NCBI GenBank assembly: GCA_016700055.1 | Contig: CP064997.1 | Coordinates: forward strand, 1,240,001-1,304,000 | Origin: Actinomycetota bacterium | GTDB lineage: Bacteria > Actinomycetota > Acidimicrobiia > Acidimicrobiales > Ilumatobacteraceae | Direction: 5' to 3' | DNA: 64,000 nucleotides | Part shown: in pieces, positions 1 to 7,948 of the stretch | Layout: every line of letters begins with the position of its first letter | Numbering within the stretch: position 1 is the stretch's first letter | The notes under the pieces: generated by a model | The model's database searches: none | The model's input: only the letters and a program-made list of their open reading frames with translations | Told to the model about the DNA's origin: nothing | Made by a program: the position numbers and the translations under genes

Positions 1-451
1 GATCACCGATCAGGATGTCTTCGAGCACCACCGACGCGGCGGCGTCGCCGGACGCGCCACGCCGTCCGTCGTCGCGCACGATGCTCCAGCGCCGGGCGCG
101 GCGGCGGACGTCGACGAGGTCTTCGACGCCGGCGCCACGCAGCACGCCCTGCAGGGCCGCGGGCGGGCCGGCGCCGGCGGGCTCCTGCCACCAGCGCGTC
201 TCACGGCCGCAATCCGAGTGCCACCAGGGGGAGGGCTCGACGGCGATGTCCCACACCTCGTCGGCGCCGAGCACTGCCCGGCGCAGCGTGACTCCGCCGA
301 GGGTGAGCCGCAGGTCGACCGTGTCGACGCGGTCGTCGTCGTGCTCGACGCGCCCGGCGGCGCGCATGCTCGCCCTCGGCACCGCGGAGATGACCGCCTG
401 CGGACGTAGCTCTGGCCACGCGTCGAGCACACGGGCCTGCGGCGGACTCAT
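1..451 (-). CDS. Degenerate CYTH-like domain protein, C-terminus outside window
   Basis: Open frame of 150 codons from an ATG at 451 running off the left edge. Its ATG overlaps the ppk1 stop codon (ATGA), so it is very likely translated with ppk1. What can be read looks like a divergent CYTH (triphosphate tunnel) domain: VDTVDLRLTLGGVTLRR resembles the D-T-x-D...LR-x-R strand, followed by DEVWDIAVE, an R-rich strand (DVRRRARRW) and a final VVLEDILIGD strand. The N-terminal ExExK signature of active CYTH enzymes is not visible, so it may bind rather than hydrolyse polyphosphate. CYTH and CHAD proteins are commonly associated with polyphosphate metabolism; a CHAD domain could follow beyond the window. 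The family call rests on pattern only and is moderate. Confidence 0.6.
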   Translation of the reverse strand, partial: MSPPQARVLDAWPELRPQAVISAVPRASMRAAGRVEHDDDRVDTVDLRLTLGGVTLRRAVLGADEVWDIAVEPSPWWHSDCGRETRWWQEPAGAGPPAALQGVLRGAGVEDLVDVRRRARRWSIVRDDGRRGASGDAAASVVLEDILIGD

Positions 452-2511
452 GCCGGCGTTCGTCTGCCTTGTGTCTGGGTGTGTGACACCCATTCGTACA
501 TCTGCCGTTGCGTGTGCGGCTCGAACGAGCTCGACCCGACCCGTTCCCAGCTCGCGTCGGAGCGCATCTCGAACGCCGGGGCGTCGGGATCGAACAGGAA
601 CTCGAACATCTTGTCGAGCCAAGCCCTGTGCTTGGGATGCGGCACCGGCGTGAGCACCTCCACCCGGCGGTCGAGGTTGCGCGGCATCAAGTCGGCCGAG
701 CCGATGAAGTGGATTGGCTCGCCGGGCCCGCGACCGTTCGCGAACCGGTACACCCGCGAGTGCTCCAGGTAGCGCCCGAGCACCGAACGCACCCTGATCG
801 TCTCGCTGAGCCCGGGCACTCCGGCCCGCAGGCAGCAGATGCCGCGTACGACGAGATCGATCTCGACACCGAGCCGGCTCGCCTCGTAGAGGGCCTCGAT
901 CATCGCCGGATCGGCGATGGAGTTGACCTTGATCGTGATCCGGCCGAACGTGCCGTACTCGGCCTCACGCTTGATCAGCTCGACGATGCCGTCACGCAGC
1001 TCGCGCGGGGCCACCAGCAGCGTGTGGTAGTGGACGTCGCGGCTGTAGCCGGTGAGGTGGTTGAAGAGCTGGGTGACGTCGGCGCCGATCGTCGGGTCGC
1101 ACGTGATGTACCCGATGTCTTCGTAGATGCGCGCGGTCTTCGAGTTGTAGTTGCCGGTGCCGATGTGCACGTAGCGCCGCAGCCCGTCCGGATCGGCGCG
1201 CACCACGAGCACGCACTTGGAGTGCGTCTTCAGGCCGACGAGCCCGTAGACGACGTGCACCCCCGAGCGCTCCAGAGCCTTCGCCCAGCTCACGTTCGCG
1301 GCCTCGTCGAAGCGGGCCTTCAGCTCGACGAGCACCGCCACCTGCACACCCCGCTCGGCGGCGCGGATCAGGCTGCGGATGATCGGGCTGTCGCCTCCCG
1401 CGCGGTAGAGCGTCATCTTGATGCTCTGCACCTGCGGGTCGTCGGCCGCCTGCGAGAGGAACGTCTCGACCGAGCTGGCGAAGCTCTCGTAAGGGTGGTG
1501 CACGAGCAAGGGCCGTTCACGGACCACGGAGAAGATCGACCGGTCGGTCTCTTCGGCGAGAGCAAGCCTTCCGGCGGTGACCGGGGGCCATGGATCGTCC
1601 TTCAGGTCGGCGCGCTCCACGGCATGGAGCTGCCACAGGCAGGTGAGGTCGAGCATGGTGCGGTGGCGGCTGACGTCGTCGGGCTCGAGGTCGAGCTCTC
1701 GCAGCAGCAGTTCGAGCACCTCGGCGTCGATGCTCTCGTGCACCTCGAGGCGCACCGCGCGCCCGAAACGCCGCCGCCGCAGCTCCATCTCGACCGCCGC
1801 CAGCAGGTCGTCGGCCTCTTCCTCTTCCAGGGTGAGGTCGGCGTTGCGGGTGACGCGGAAGCTGGCGCAGTGCTCGACCACCATCCCCGTGAACAGCGTG
1901 TGGAGCTGCGACGCGATGACTTCTTCGACCGGCACGAAGCGGCGCTCGTCGGGCAGGGCCAAGAGCCGCGGGAAGACCGTTGGCACCTTCACCCTGGCGA
2001 AGCGGCGCTCGTCGGTGTCCGGGTCGTGCACCATCACAGCGAGGTTGAGTGCGAGGTTGGAGATGTAGGGGAACGGATGCGCGGGGTCGACGGCGAGCGG
2101 CGTCAGCACGGGGAAGATGCGTTGCTCGTAGACGTCGACGAGGAACTTGTGGTCGTCCTCGTCGAGGTCGTCCCAGCCACAGACGTTGATGCCCTCGCGC
2201 GCGAGCTGGGGAGCGAGCGAGTCGAGGAAGATCCGCTCCTGGCGGGCGGCGAGCTCTCCGACGCGCCACCCGATCTCCATCAGCTGGCGGCTGGGGGAGC
2301 GGCCGTCCGGGGCGGAGGTGGTGAGGCCGGCAGCCTCCTGGTCCATCAGCGCCGCGACGCGCACCTGGAAGAACTCGTCGAGGTTGGAAGAGAAGATCGC
2401 GCAGAACTTGACCCGCTCGAGCAACGGGATGCCCGTCTCGGCGGCGAGGTGCAGCACCCGCTCGTTGAAGTCGAGCCAGCTGAGCTCCCGGTTCAGGAAG
2501 CGATCGTCCAT
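448..2511 (-). CDS. ppk1: Polyphosphate kinase 1
   Basis: 687 residues, the usual PPK1 length. The enzyme transfers the terminal phosphate of ATP reversibly onto inorganic polyphosphate. The N-terminal domain opens with FLNRELSWLDFNERVL, typical of the family. The phosphoacceptor histidine lies in LKTHSK (H430, equal to E. coli H435) and the second catalytic histidine in EHSRVY (H584). QSIKMTLYR, LVELKARFDE and HIGTGNYN are also present. The ATG at 2511 is preceded at 6 nt by TACGAT on the minus strand, a -10 hexamer that predicts a leaderless mRNA. The gene overlaps the downstream CYTH-like gene by 4 nt. Nothing appears to be missing. Confidence 0.97.
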   Translation of the reverse strand: MDDRFLNRELSWLDFNERVLHLAAETGIPLLERVKFCAIFSSNLDEFFQVRVAALMDQEAAGLTTSAPDGRSPSRQLMEIGWRVGELAARQERIFLDSLAPQLAREGINVCGWDDLDEDDHKFLVDVYEQRIFPVLTPLAVDPAHPFPYISNLALNLAVMVHDPDTDERRFARVKVPTVFPRLLALPDERRFVPVEEVIASQLHTLFTGMVVEHCASFRVTRNADLTLEEEEADDLLAAVEMELRRRRFGRAVRLEVHESIDAEVLELLLRELDLEPDDVSRHRTMLDLTCLWQLHAVERADLKDDPWPPVTAGRLALAEETDRSIFSVVRERPLLVHHPYESFASSVETFLSQAADDPQVQSIKMTLYRAGGDSPIIRSLIRAAERGVQVAVLVELKARFDEAANVSWAKALERSGVHVVYGLVGLKTHSKCVLVVRADPDGLRRYVHIGTGNYNSKTARIYEDIGYITCDPTIGADVTQLFNHLTGYSRDVHYHTLLVAPRELRDGIVELIKREAEYGTFGRITIKVNSIADPAMIEALYEASRLGVEIDLVVRGICCLRAGVPGLSETIRVRSVLGRYLEHSRVYRFANGRGPGEPIHFIGSADLMPRNLDRRVEVLTPVPHPKHRAWLDKMFEFLFDPDAPAFEMRSDASWERVGSSSFEPHTQRQMYEWVSHTQTQGRRTPA

Positions 2512-2517
2512 CGCGCA

Positions 2518-2523
2518 ATCGTA
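2518..2523 (-). promoter_or_regulatory. Leaderless -10 hexamer of ppk1
   Basis: TACGAT on the minus strand ends 6 nt before the ppk1 ATG, so transcription should begin at or next to the start codon. No Shine-Dalgarno sequence is visible. Confidence 0.5.
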
Positions 2524-2587
2524 CTAACGGCCCACCACCGCGGGTGGTGGTCGAACCGAGCAGATGCAGCGTCAGCCGATCGGCGGG

Positions 2588-2857
2588 TCACCCGAAGTCG
2601 TCGGGCTGGCCGAGGTCCCACGCGACGGCGATGTTCTCCCGCTCGGCGTCGCGCAGGATGCGCTCGCGATTGCGCCGGAACTGGGGGTCGTCACGAGGTA
2701 GCAGCACCAGCCGGGCGAGCACGCGCGTGCGGAACTCGTCGGCGAGGGCGCGGTCGCCGTAGTCGGCGATCACTTCCCAGTGCGGCGAGACCGGACCGAG
2801 GTACACGATGCGCACGTGCGCCCGGGGAGGCTCGAGATTGACGGCGATATCGGTCAT
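2588..2857 (-). CDS. Small protein of unknown function
   Basis: 89 residues, beginning MTDIAVNLEPPRAHVRIVYL and ending in an acidic tail (QPDDFG). No signal peptide, membrane segment or cysteine cluster. The middle is charged and probably helical (FRTRVLARLVLLPRDD, RRNRERILRDAERE). I do not recognise a family. The ATG at 2857 was chosen over a longer frame because residues upstream are low-complexity and a GGAG lies about 14 nt before it; a TAGGCT hexamer about 40 nt upstream could be its -10. It sits 76 bp upstream of ppk1 on the same strand but has its own probable promoter. The codon use resembles its neighbours, so it is probably a real gene. Confidence 0.55.
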   Translation of the reverse strand: MTDIAVNLEPPRAHVRIVYLGPVSPHWEVIADYGDRALADEFRTRVLARLVLLPRDDPQFRRNRERILRDAERENIAVAWDLGQPDDFG

Positions 2858-3107
2858 GGGGTGCTGCACTGCTCCGTCTCGGTGGATCGCCGCGAGCCTA
2901 CCGGGGGCCTTGCACCCGACGGCCGAGCGTTGGCGGGGAGTGGTCGTGCCTGGTTGACTGGCCGACAAGGTGTCGGGAACCAGACCCGCCCGGATGACGT
3001 CAAACCCAACGACCACGACATACCGACGTCACCTGGCGAGTGCGGTTGCCATCCCCTCGGGGCGGCACCCAGCGGGCCGACGACTTCGGCAGAAGGAGAC
3101 ACCCGAA

Positions 3108-3350
3108 ATGCAAGACGACAGCGCGACCGCCTGGATGGCGAACGGCGCATGCCGCAACTACCCGCCTGCTGTGTTCTTCCCGAGCGACGGGGTGGGTGTC
3201 GACCGGGCGCGCAAGATCTGCGCTACCTGCCCTGTCGTGGCCGAATGCCTGGAGCACGCCCTCGACGAGCGCATCGACCACGGAGTGTGGGGTGGGTGCT
3301 CCGAGCGTGAGCGCCGCCGCATCGCTAAGCGCCGCCGCCTCACCGTCTAG
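3108..3350 (+). CDS. WhiB-family iron-sulfur transcription regulator
   Basis: 80 residues with the four cluster-ligating cysteines of Wbl proteins: C15, C38, C41 and C47 (C-x22-C-x2-C-x5-C). The GVWGG turn and the basic tail RRRIAKRRR, used for DNA contact, follow. WhiB proteins bind a [4Fe-4S] cluster and act with the principal sigma factor in cell division, sporulation or stress responses. The ATG at 3108 has a good ribosome site, AAGGAG, 9 nt upstream. The 250 bp before it are free of genes and should hold its promoter. Sequence is closer to the short WhiB1-like class than to WhiB2, but the subclass is uncertain. Confidence 0.92.
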   Translation: MQDDSATAWMANGACRNYPPAVFFPSDGVGVDRARKICATCPVVAECLEHALDERIDHGVWGGCSERERRRIAKRRRLTV

Positions 3351-3367
3351 CTCTCCCCGCCCCCACA

Positions 3368-3414
3368 TTCTCGGTCGGATTTGTGACACATAGCGCGACT
3401 CAACCGACCGAGAA
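3368..3414. repeat. Hairpin repeat copy 1 (conserved loop)
   Basis: Inverted repeat TTCTCGGTCGG...CCGACCGAGAA (11-bp perfect stem) enclosing a 25-nt loop that contains TTGTGACACATAGCGCG. It lies between the convergent whiB gene and tatA, so it may end both transcripts. Thirty consecutive bases, stem plus loop, are identical to the element at 47052-47110. Loop conservation is not expected for a simple terminator. Confidence 0.75.
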
Positions 3415-3422
3415 CTGAAGGG

Positions 3423-3593
3423 TCAGCTGGAGGATTTCTCGTCCTCGGAACCCTCGGCGATGCCCTTCTTGAACTCCTTTTGGGCCTGACCGAGGTTGCG
3501 CGCCAGCTTCGGGATCTGTGAGCCGCCGAAGAGCACGAGGACCACGACGAGGATGATGATCCACTCGGGGCCGTCGAAGATACCTGCGATCAT
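3423..3593 (-). CDS. tatA: Twin-arginine translocase subunit TatA
   Basis: 56 residues: a short N-terminus, one membrane helix (WIIILVVVLVLF), the family hinge FGGSQIPKLARNLG and an amphipathic helix QAQKEFKKGIAEG with an acidic, Ser-rich tail. TatA oligomers form the passage through which folded proteins cross the membrane. The length is typical for the short actinobacterial TatA. The ATG at 3593 has TACCGT 7 nt upstream, predicting a leaderless transcript. The lipoprotein serpin in this window (18347-19711) carries a twin-arginine leader and is a candidate substrate. No tatC is present in the window. Confidence 0.95.
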   Translation of the reverse strand: MIAGIFDGPEWIIILVVVLVLFGGSQIPKLARNLGQAQKEFKKGIAEGSEDEKSSS

Positions 3594-3600
3594 TGTGGTC

Positions 3601-3606
3601 ACGGTA
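3601..3606 (-). promoter_or_regulatory. Leaderless -10 hexamer of tatA
   Basis: TACCGT on the minus strand, 7 nt before the tatA ATG. Confidence 0.5.
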
Positions 3607-3646
3607 CCACCGCCCGCGACCGTTGGCCCGGCTGGGGAGGCCCCGA

Positions 3647-4462
3647 GTGCTGGAGTGCGTCGTCAACGTGAGCGAGGGACGCCGACACGGCCTCGTCGCC
3701 GCGCTCGCCGAACAGGTCGCCGACGACCTGCTCGACGTCCACGCCGATCCCCATCACAACCGCAGCGTCTTCACCCTCGTCGGCTCCAGCGCCGCGCGGA
3801 TGCTGACCCGCGCCGCTGTCGGGCAGATCGATCTCCGCGTCCACTCGGGCGTACACCCCCGGCTCGGGGCGGTCGACGTGGTGCCGTTCGTCCCGCTTCG
3901 GGGTTCGACGATGGCCGATGCCGTCGCCTCGCGCGACGCCTTCGCCGCCTGGGCGGGTGAGGAGCTCGGGGTGCCGTGCTTCCTCTACGGCCCGCATCGT
4001 TCCTTGCCCGACGTGCGTCGACGCGCGTTCCACGACCTGGCACCCGACACCGGCCCGCAGCAGCCCCACCCGAGTGCGGGCGCGATCTGCGTCGGGGCGC
4101 GGCCGCTGCTGGTGGCTTACAACGTCTGGTTGGCTGCCGGTGTCACCATCGAAGAGGCCCGGCGTGCGGCGGCCGCCGTGCGCAGCGACGCCGTGCGAGC
4201 GCTCGGCCTGGTCGTCGGCGATCGGCTGCAGGTGAGCATGAACCTGATCGACCCCCTGGTCGGGGCCGGCCCCGCCGAGGCATTCGACGCGGTCGCGAAC
4301 CAGGTGGACGTGGATGGCGCCGAACTGGTCGGGCTGATCCCCGAAGCCGCGCTGAGACGCATCCCCGCCACCCGCTTCGCCGAGCTCGACGTCGGTCCGG
4401 AGCGCACCATCGAGCATCGCCTGGCGGTTCTCGCCGGCCGGCTCGGCACGATGAAGGGCTGA
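3647..4462 (+). CDS. Glutamate formimidoyltransferase (FTCD N-domain family)
   Basis: 271 residues. The family transfers a formimino (or formyl) group between glutamate and tetrahydrofolate, in histidine breakdown and one-carbon metabolism. The start VLECVVNVSEGRR, then DVHADPHHNRSVFTL and VHSGVHPRLGAVDVVPFVPL, are hallmark motifs of the formiminotransferase N- and C-subdomains. The GTG at 3647 is chosen because GGGGAGG lies about 6 nt upstream and the protein then begins exactly where the family does; the longer frame from 3593 would add unrelated residues. No cyclodeaminase domain is fused. It stands alone between tatA and whiB2, so the substrate is not shown by context. Confidence 0.9.
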   Translation: MLECVVNVSEGRRHGLVAALAEQVADDLLDVHADPHHNRSVFTLVGSSAARMLTRAAVGQIDLRVHSGVHPRLGAVDVVPFVPLRGSTMADAVASRDAFAAWAGEELGVPCFLYGPHRSLPDVRRRAFHDLAPDTGPQQPHPSAGAICVGARPLLVAYNVWLAAGVTIEEARRAAAAVRSDAVRALGLVVGDRLQVSMNLIDPLVGAGPAEAFDAVANQVDVDGAELVGLIPEAALRRIPATRFAELDVGPERTIEHRLAVLAGRLGTMKG

Positions 4463-4479
4463 GGACCGCCCGAGCTCGC

Positions 4480-4740
4480 TCAGGCGGTCGCGGTGCGGCG
4501 CGCCGCCTGGGCGCGCTGGCGGCGCAGTCGGCGCCGTTCGCGTTCGGAGAGCCCACCCCAGATGCCGAACTTCTCCCCGTTGGCGAGCGCGTACTCCAAG
4601 CAGTCGAGTCGCACGACGCAGCCGCGGCATACCTCTTTAGCCTCACGCGTGGATGCCCCGCGTTCGGGGAAGAACAGGTCGGGGTCGACGCCGAGGCAGT
4701 TCGCCTCGTCTTGCCAGGTCCGTTCGTCGTGGTCGTTCAT
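4480..4740 (-). CDS. whiB2: WhiB2/WhmD-type regulator
   Basis: 86 residues. Cysteines C15, C38, C41 and C47 follow the Wbl pattern, and FFPERGASTREAKEVC, EYALANGEKFGIWGGLSERERRRLRR closely match the WhiB2/WhmD class, which is needed for septation in mycobacteria and streptomycetes. The first cluster cysteine follows W9. The ATG at 4740 is preferred; an in-frame ATG at 4770 would add ten residues with no ribosome site before it. It is divergent from the lipoprotein gene at 5022 and convergent with the formiminotransferase. Naming to WhiB2 is by the FGIWGGLSERERR motif and is fairly secure. Confidence 0.92.
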   Translation of the reverse strand: MNDHDERTWQDEANCLGVDPDLFFPERGASTREAKEVCRGCVVRLDCLEYALANGEKFGIWGGLSERERRRLRRQRAQAARRTATA

Positions 4741-5021
4741 GGTCGGTGTTCGCCCTCGCTTTCCGAGCATTTGCGTCGGGCTGGCGACCCATCCGCACGC
4801 CTCGTCGACCCGAGCGAACTCGGAGCCCCCCAGACGAACGGCGTGGCAGCCGTGTAGTTACAGTGGTGCAATTCTCCCCTACCACAAGGTGGTCGCGCAA
4901 GGGGGGATTTCACAAGCTTCTGACAAGCGGTGGAAGAAGGCCCGGAGAGGTCGCCCGCGCCGACACCCGCCGGGTAACTTCGCCCCGTCGCCCGTGGGGG
5001 CGGCCGGGGGAGGGAACGATC
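4741..5021. other. Divergent promoter region, whiB2 / lipoprotein hydrolase
   Basis: 281 bp without a convincing gene. It must carry the promoters for whiB2 (minus) and the lipoprotein hydrolase (plus). A short inverted repeat, ACCAC-AA-GGTGGT, lies near 4890 and could be a regulator site. An AGGGA ribosome site lies just before 5022. Confidence 0.5.
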
Positions 5022-7178
5022 ATGGGCGGTCGCAGATTCGGGCTGGTTCTCGCCGCAGTGCTCGTCGTCGGAGCATGCTCGGGCGACGACGGAGCGAGCA
5101 GCGACACCGACGCTCCCGGCACCGGGGTGGAGACGACCCCCGACACCGCGCCGGACACGACCGTCGACACCGAAGCGACGACGACCAGCTCCGCGCCACC
5201 GGTCACCGAGGCGCCGGCGACGCCGGCCGACGAGGAGACGCTGGCGGCGATACAAGCCGCGCTCGACGCCGGCTCGGCAGAGACGTGTGACCCGCTCGAC
5301 ACCGCCCGCTGCTACCTGCCTTACCCGTCCAACGCGGCCACCGTCGAGGACCCGTCGTCGAACACCGGCAGGCGCGTGTCGTTCGACTCGGCGGGACTTC
5401 CGGCGAACACCGACGGCGTCCACGTCGACGCCGCCGAGTGGAACCGCAACGACGGCTTCAGCCCCAACTCCACCCTGCTCACGCTCGTCCCCGGGTTGGA
5501 CCCCGTCGCCTCCGAGCTGCCGCCGTGGACGGACCTTTCGCTGTCGCTCGCCGACGACGCCACGGTGCTGATGGTCGACCTCGACACCGGTGAACGCATC
5601 CCCCTCTGGGCCGAGCCCGACGCGAAGGCCGAGTCGCCCGACGAGCAGCTCCTCGTCATCCACCCCGCCATCTCGCTGCCCGAGGGGCACAGCTTCGCCG
5701 TCGGTCTGCGCAACCTCGTCGGCACCGACGGCGAGCCGATCGAGGCCGGTGCGGTCTTCCGCGCCTACCGCGACGCCCTGACGACCGAGGTCGAGGTGAT
5801 CGAGAACCGTCGCCCGGCGATGGAAGCGGCGATCGGCGCCCTGGTCGAGGCGGGCGTGCAGCGCGACGAGCTCGTGCTGGCATGGGACTTCACCGTCGCT
5901 TCCACCGAGAACGTGAGCGGGCGCCTGTTGCACATCCGCGACGACGCGCTCGGCGTGCTCGGCGACGAGAGCGCCCCCGCGTTCGCCGTCACCGAGGTGA
6001 TCGAGGCGCCCGAGGCAGGGCTCGCGCGCGTGGTGAAGGGCACCTACACGGTGCCCAACTACCTCACCGGGGACGGGGCCCCGGGGAACCGGTTCAACTA
6101 CTCCGCCGACACCGCGAGCGAGCCCGACTCGCTCCCCGTGCAGAACGGCACCGTCGAGGCCCCGTTCATGTGCATCGTGTCGGAGGCGACGATGAACGGC
6201 ACCGAGCCGGCCCGCCTCGCGCAGTACGGCCACGGTCTGCTCGGCAGCGAGACCGAGGTCGACGCCGGCAACCTCAACGCGTTCTCGAACGAGCACAACA
6301 TCGTCTTCTGCGCCACGAAGTGGGCGGGCATGAGCGAGGACGACATCGCGAACGCCATCACCAGCCTGCAGGAGTTCTCCAACTTCCCGACCATGGCTGA
6401 TCGCATGCAGCAAGGCGCGCTGAACCAGATCTTCCTCGGCCGGCTGATGACGAGGGCCGATGGCCTCGTGTCGCACCCGGCATTCCAGCGGGCCGATGCG
6501 ACACCGATGATCGACACCTCTGCCTACGCGTACGACGGCAACAGCCAGGGCGGGATCATGGGCTTGATGCTCACCGCGGTGTCGCCCGATTTCGAGCGGG
6601 CGGTGCTCGGCGTGGTGGGCATGAACTACTCGCTGCTGCTGCCCCGCTCGGTGGACTTCGACGAGTACGAACTGGTGATGGTGCCCGCCTACCCGAGCGC
6701 ACTCGACCGCACCTTCCTCGTCTCGTTCATCCAGATGCTGTGGGACCGCGGCGAGGGAGCCGGCTACGTGCAGCACGTCGTCAGCGACCCCTACCCAGGT
6801 ACGCCGGCGAAGGACGTGCTGTTGCACGTCGCGTTCGGCGACTGGCAGGTGACCGAGCTCAGCGCCTACATCGCGGCGCGCACAATGGGCATCCCGGTGC
6901 ACTATCCGGTCGTGGCCGAGGAGCGCACACCGGACAGGGACCCGGCGTGGGGCATCGACGCCCTCGAGTACCCCACCGACGGCTCGGCACTCGTCGTGTG
7001 GGACTCCGGCTCCGACCCGATCCCGCTCGAGAACGAGCCGCCGCGGTCGAGCCGCGATCCCCACGGCGACCCCCGCAACGACGCGAACGTGAGGGTGCAG
7101 AAGGAGGCGTTCATGTACGACGGCGAGCTGATCGACGCCTGCGACGCGCTCGCCTGCACCGCCGCCATGCGTGAATGA
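5022..7178 (+). CDS. Secreted lipoprotein with alpha/beta-hydrolase fold
   Basis: 718 residues. The N-terminus FGLVLAAVLVVGAC is a lipoprotein signal with the lipidated Cys in VGAC. A 50-residue Asp/Thr/Pro linker follows (DTDAPGTGVETTPDTAPDTT...), as is usual for exported proteins here. The catalytic part carries YAYDGNSQGGIMG, a serine nucleophile elbow (G-N-S-Q-G-G) followed by a helix, with AFGDWQVTEL and further C-terminal residues that could supply Asp and His. Size and layout recall bacterial extracellular lipases with an N-terminal immunoglobulin-like half. The substrate is unknown. The ATG at 5022 follows an AGGGA site. Longer upstream frames lack a signal peptide and were rejected. 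Confidence 0.8.
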   Translation: MGGRRFGLVLAAVLVVGACSGDDGASSDTDAPGTGVETTPDTAPDTTVDTEATTTSSAPPVTEAPATPADEETLAAIQAALDAGSAETCDPLDTARCYLPYPSNAATVEDPSSNTGRRVSFDSAGLPANTDGVHVDAAEWNRNDGFSPNSTLLTLVPGLDPVASELPPWTDLSLSLADDATVLMVDLDTGERIPLWAEPDAKAESPDEQLLVIHPAISLPEGHSFAVGLRNLVGTDGEPIEAGAVFRAYRDALTTEVEVIENRRPAMEAAIGALVEAGVQRDELVLAWDFTVASTENVSGRLLHIRDDALGVLGDESAPAFAVTEVIEAPEAGLARVVKGTYTVPNYLTGDGAPGNRFNYSADTASEPDSLPVQNGTVEAPFMCIVSEATMNGTEPARLAQYGHGLLGSETEVDAGNLNAFSNEHNIVFCATKWAGMSEDDIANAITSLQEFSNFPTMADRMQQGALNQIFLGRLMTRADGLVSHPAFQRADATPMIDTSAYAYDGNSQGGIMGLMLTAVSPDFERAVLGVVGMNYSLLLPRSVDFDEYELVMVPAYPSALDRTFLVSFIQMLWDRGEGAGYVQHVVSDPYPGTPAKDVLLHVAFGDWQVTELSAYIAARTMGIPVHYPVVAEERTPDRDPAWGIDALEYPTDGSALVVWDSGSDPIPLENEPPRSSRDPHGDPRNDANVRVQKEAFMYDGELIDACDALACTAAMRE

Positions 7179-7197
7179 CCCAGCGCTTCGCGCCGCG

Positions 7198-7203
7198 TAC
7201 GCT
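7198..7203 (+). promoter_or_regulatory. Leaderless -10 hexamer of deoD
   Basis: TACGCT ending 7 nt before the ATG at 7211, with no ribosome site between. The same hexamer precedes mdh and nnr. Confidence 0.55.
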
Positions 7204-7210
7204 CCGCCCC

Positions 7211-7948
7211 ATGCCCATCCACCTGCGCGCCGAACCCGGCGACTACGCACCGAACGTCCTCTGTCCCGGTGATCCCCGGCGGGCGACGTACATCGCGGAG
7301 ACCTTCTTCGAGGCTGGCTTCCGCTGCGTCAACACCGAGCGGGGAATGCTCGGTTACACCGGCACGTTCGAGGGCCGGCCGATCAGCGTGCAGACCACCG
7401 GCATGGGCTGCCCGTCGAGCGGGATCGTGTTCGAGGAGCTGATCATGCTCGGCGTCACCCGCCTGGTGCGGGTGGGCACATGCGGCGGGCTCGGCGCGGG
7501 CATGTCGATGGGCGACACCGTGGTCGGATTGAGCGCATCGTCGGACGACACCACCCCGCTGCGCTACGCCGGCATGGCGGGTTACGCGCCGGCGGCCACC
7601 TGGACCCTCGTCGAGGAGGCCGTGCGGTTGAGCCGTGAGGCAGGGGCGACGGTGCACGTCGGGCCGATCGTCACGAGCGGGCTGTTCTACGACCCCGACC
7701 AAGAGGCGTTCGCCAGGTGGAAGCGCCTCGGCCACGTCGGTGTCGAGATGGAGGCGGCGATGATGTACACCGTCGCGGCCGTGAAAGGCATCGAGGCATT
7801 GGCGATGATGACGGTCTCCGACGTACTCGGCGAGGACGGCGGCAGCACGCGGATCACCGACGAGGAGCTGAAGCAAGGTGTCGACGCGATGATGCGCCTC
7901 GGTTGTCGCGTCGCGGTCTCCACCACGGATGACGGGAGGTCACCATGA
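7211..7948 (+). CDS. deoD: Purine-nucleoside phosphorylase, DeoD type
   Basis: 245 residues, aligning from its first residues with E. coli DeoD (PIHLRAEPGDYA versus a matching start there). It splits purine nucleosides with phosphate to base and ribose-1-phosphate. Visible motifs: LCPGDPRRATYIAE, GMGCPSSGIV, VGTCGG, VEMEAA and VSDVL; the Asp in SDV is the catalytic residue of this class. An ATG at 7175 overlaps the upstream stop (ATGA) and would add 12 residues, but a TACGCT hexamer 7 nt before 7211 and the family alignment favour the shorter form. The downstream gene overlaps its stop by 4 nt. Confidence 0.93.
   Translation: MPIHLRAEPGDYAPNVLCPGDPRRATYIAETFFEAGFRCVNTERGMLGYTGTFEGRPISVQTTGMGCPSSGIVFEELIMLGVTRLVRVGTCGGLGAGMSMGDTVVGLSASSDDTTPLRYAGMAGYAPAATWTLVEEAVRLSREAGATVHVGPIVTSGLFYDPDQEAFARWKRLGHVGVEMEAAMMYTVAAVKGIEALAMMTVSDVLGEDGGSTRITDEELKQGVDAMMRLGCRVAVSTTDDGRSP

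Noticed and set aside
949..955. Considered the block AKTVTVG in the glmS-like protein (residues 949-955; not a DNA position) as the true GlmS C-terminus
   Set aside because: The preceding SIS-2 region aligns better with the tail at residues 832-845 (HPLRMARE), so the second block may be chance; both are reported.
4737..7250. Minus-strand frame of about 840 codons opposite the lipoprotein hydrolase
   Set aside because: Shadow of the plus-strand gene, no domain or signal peptide; no ribosome site.
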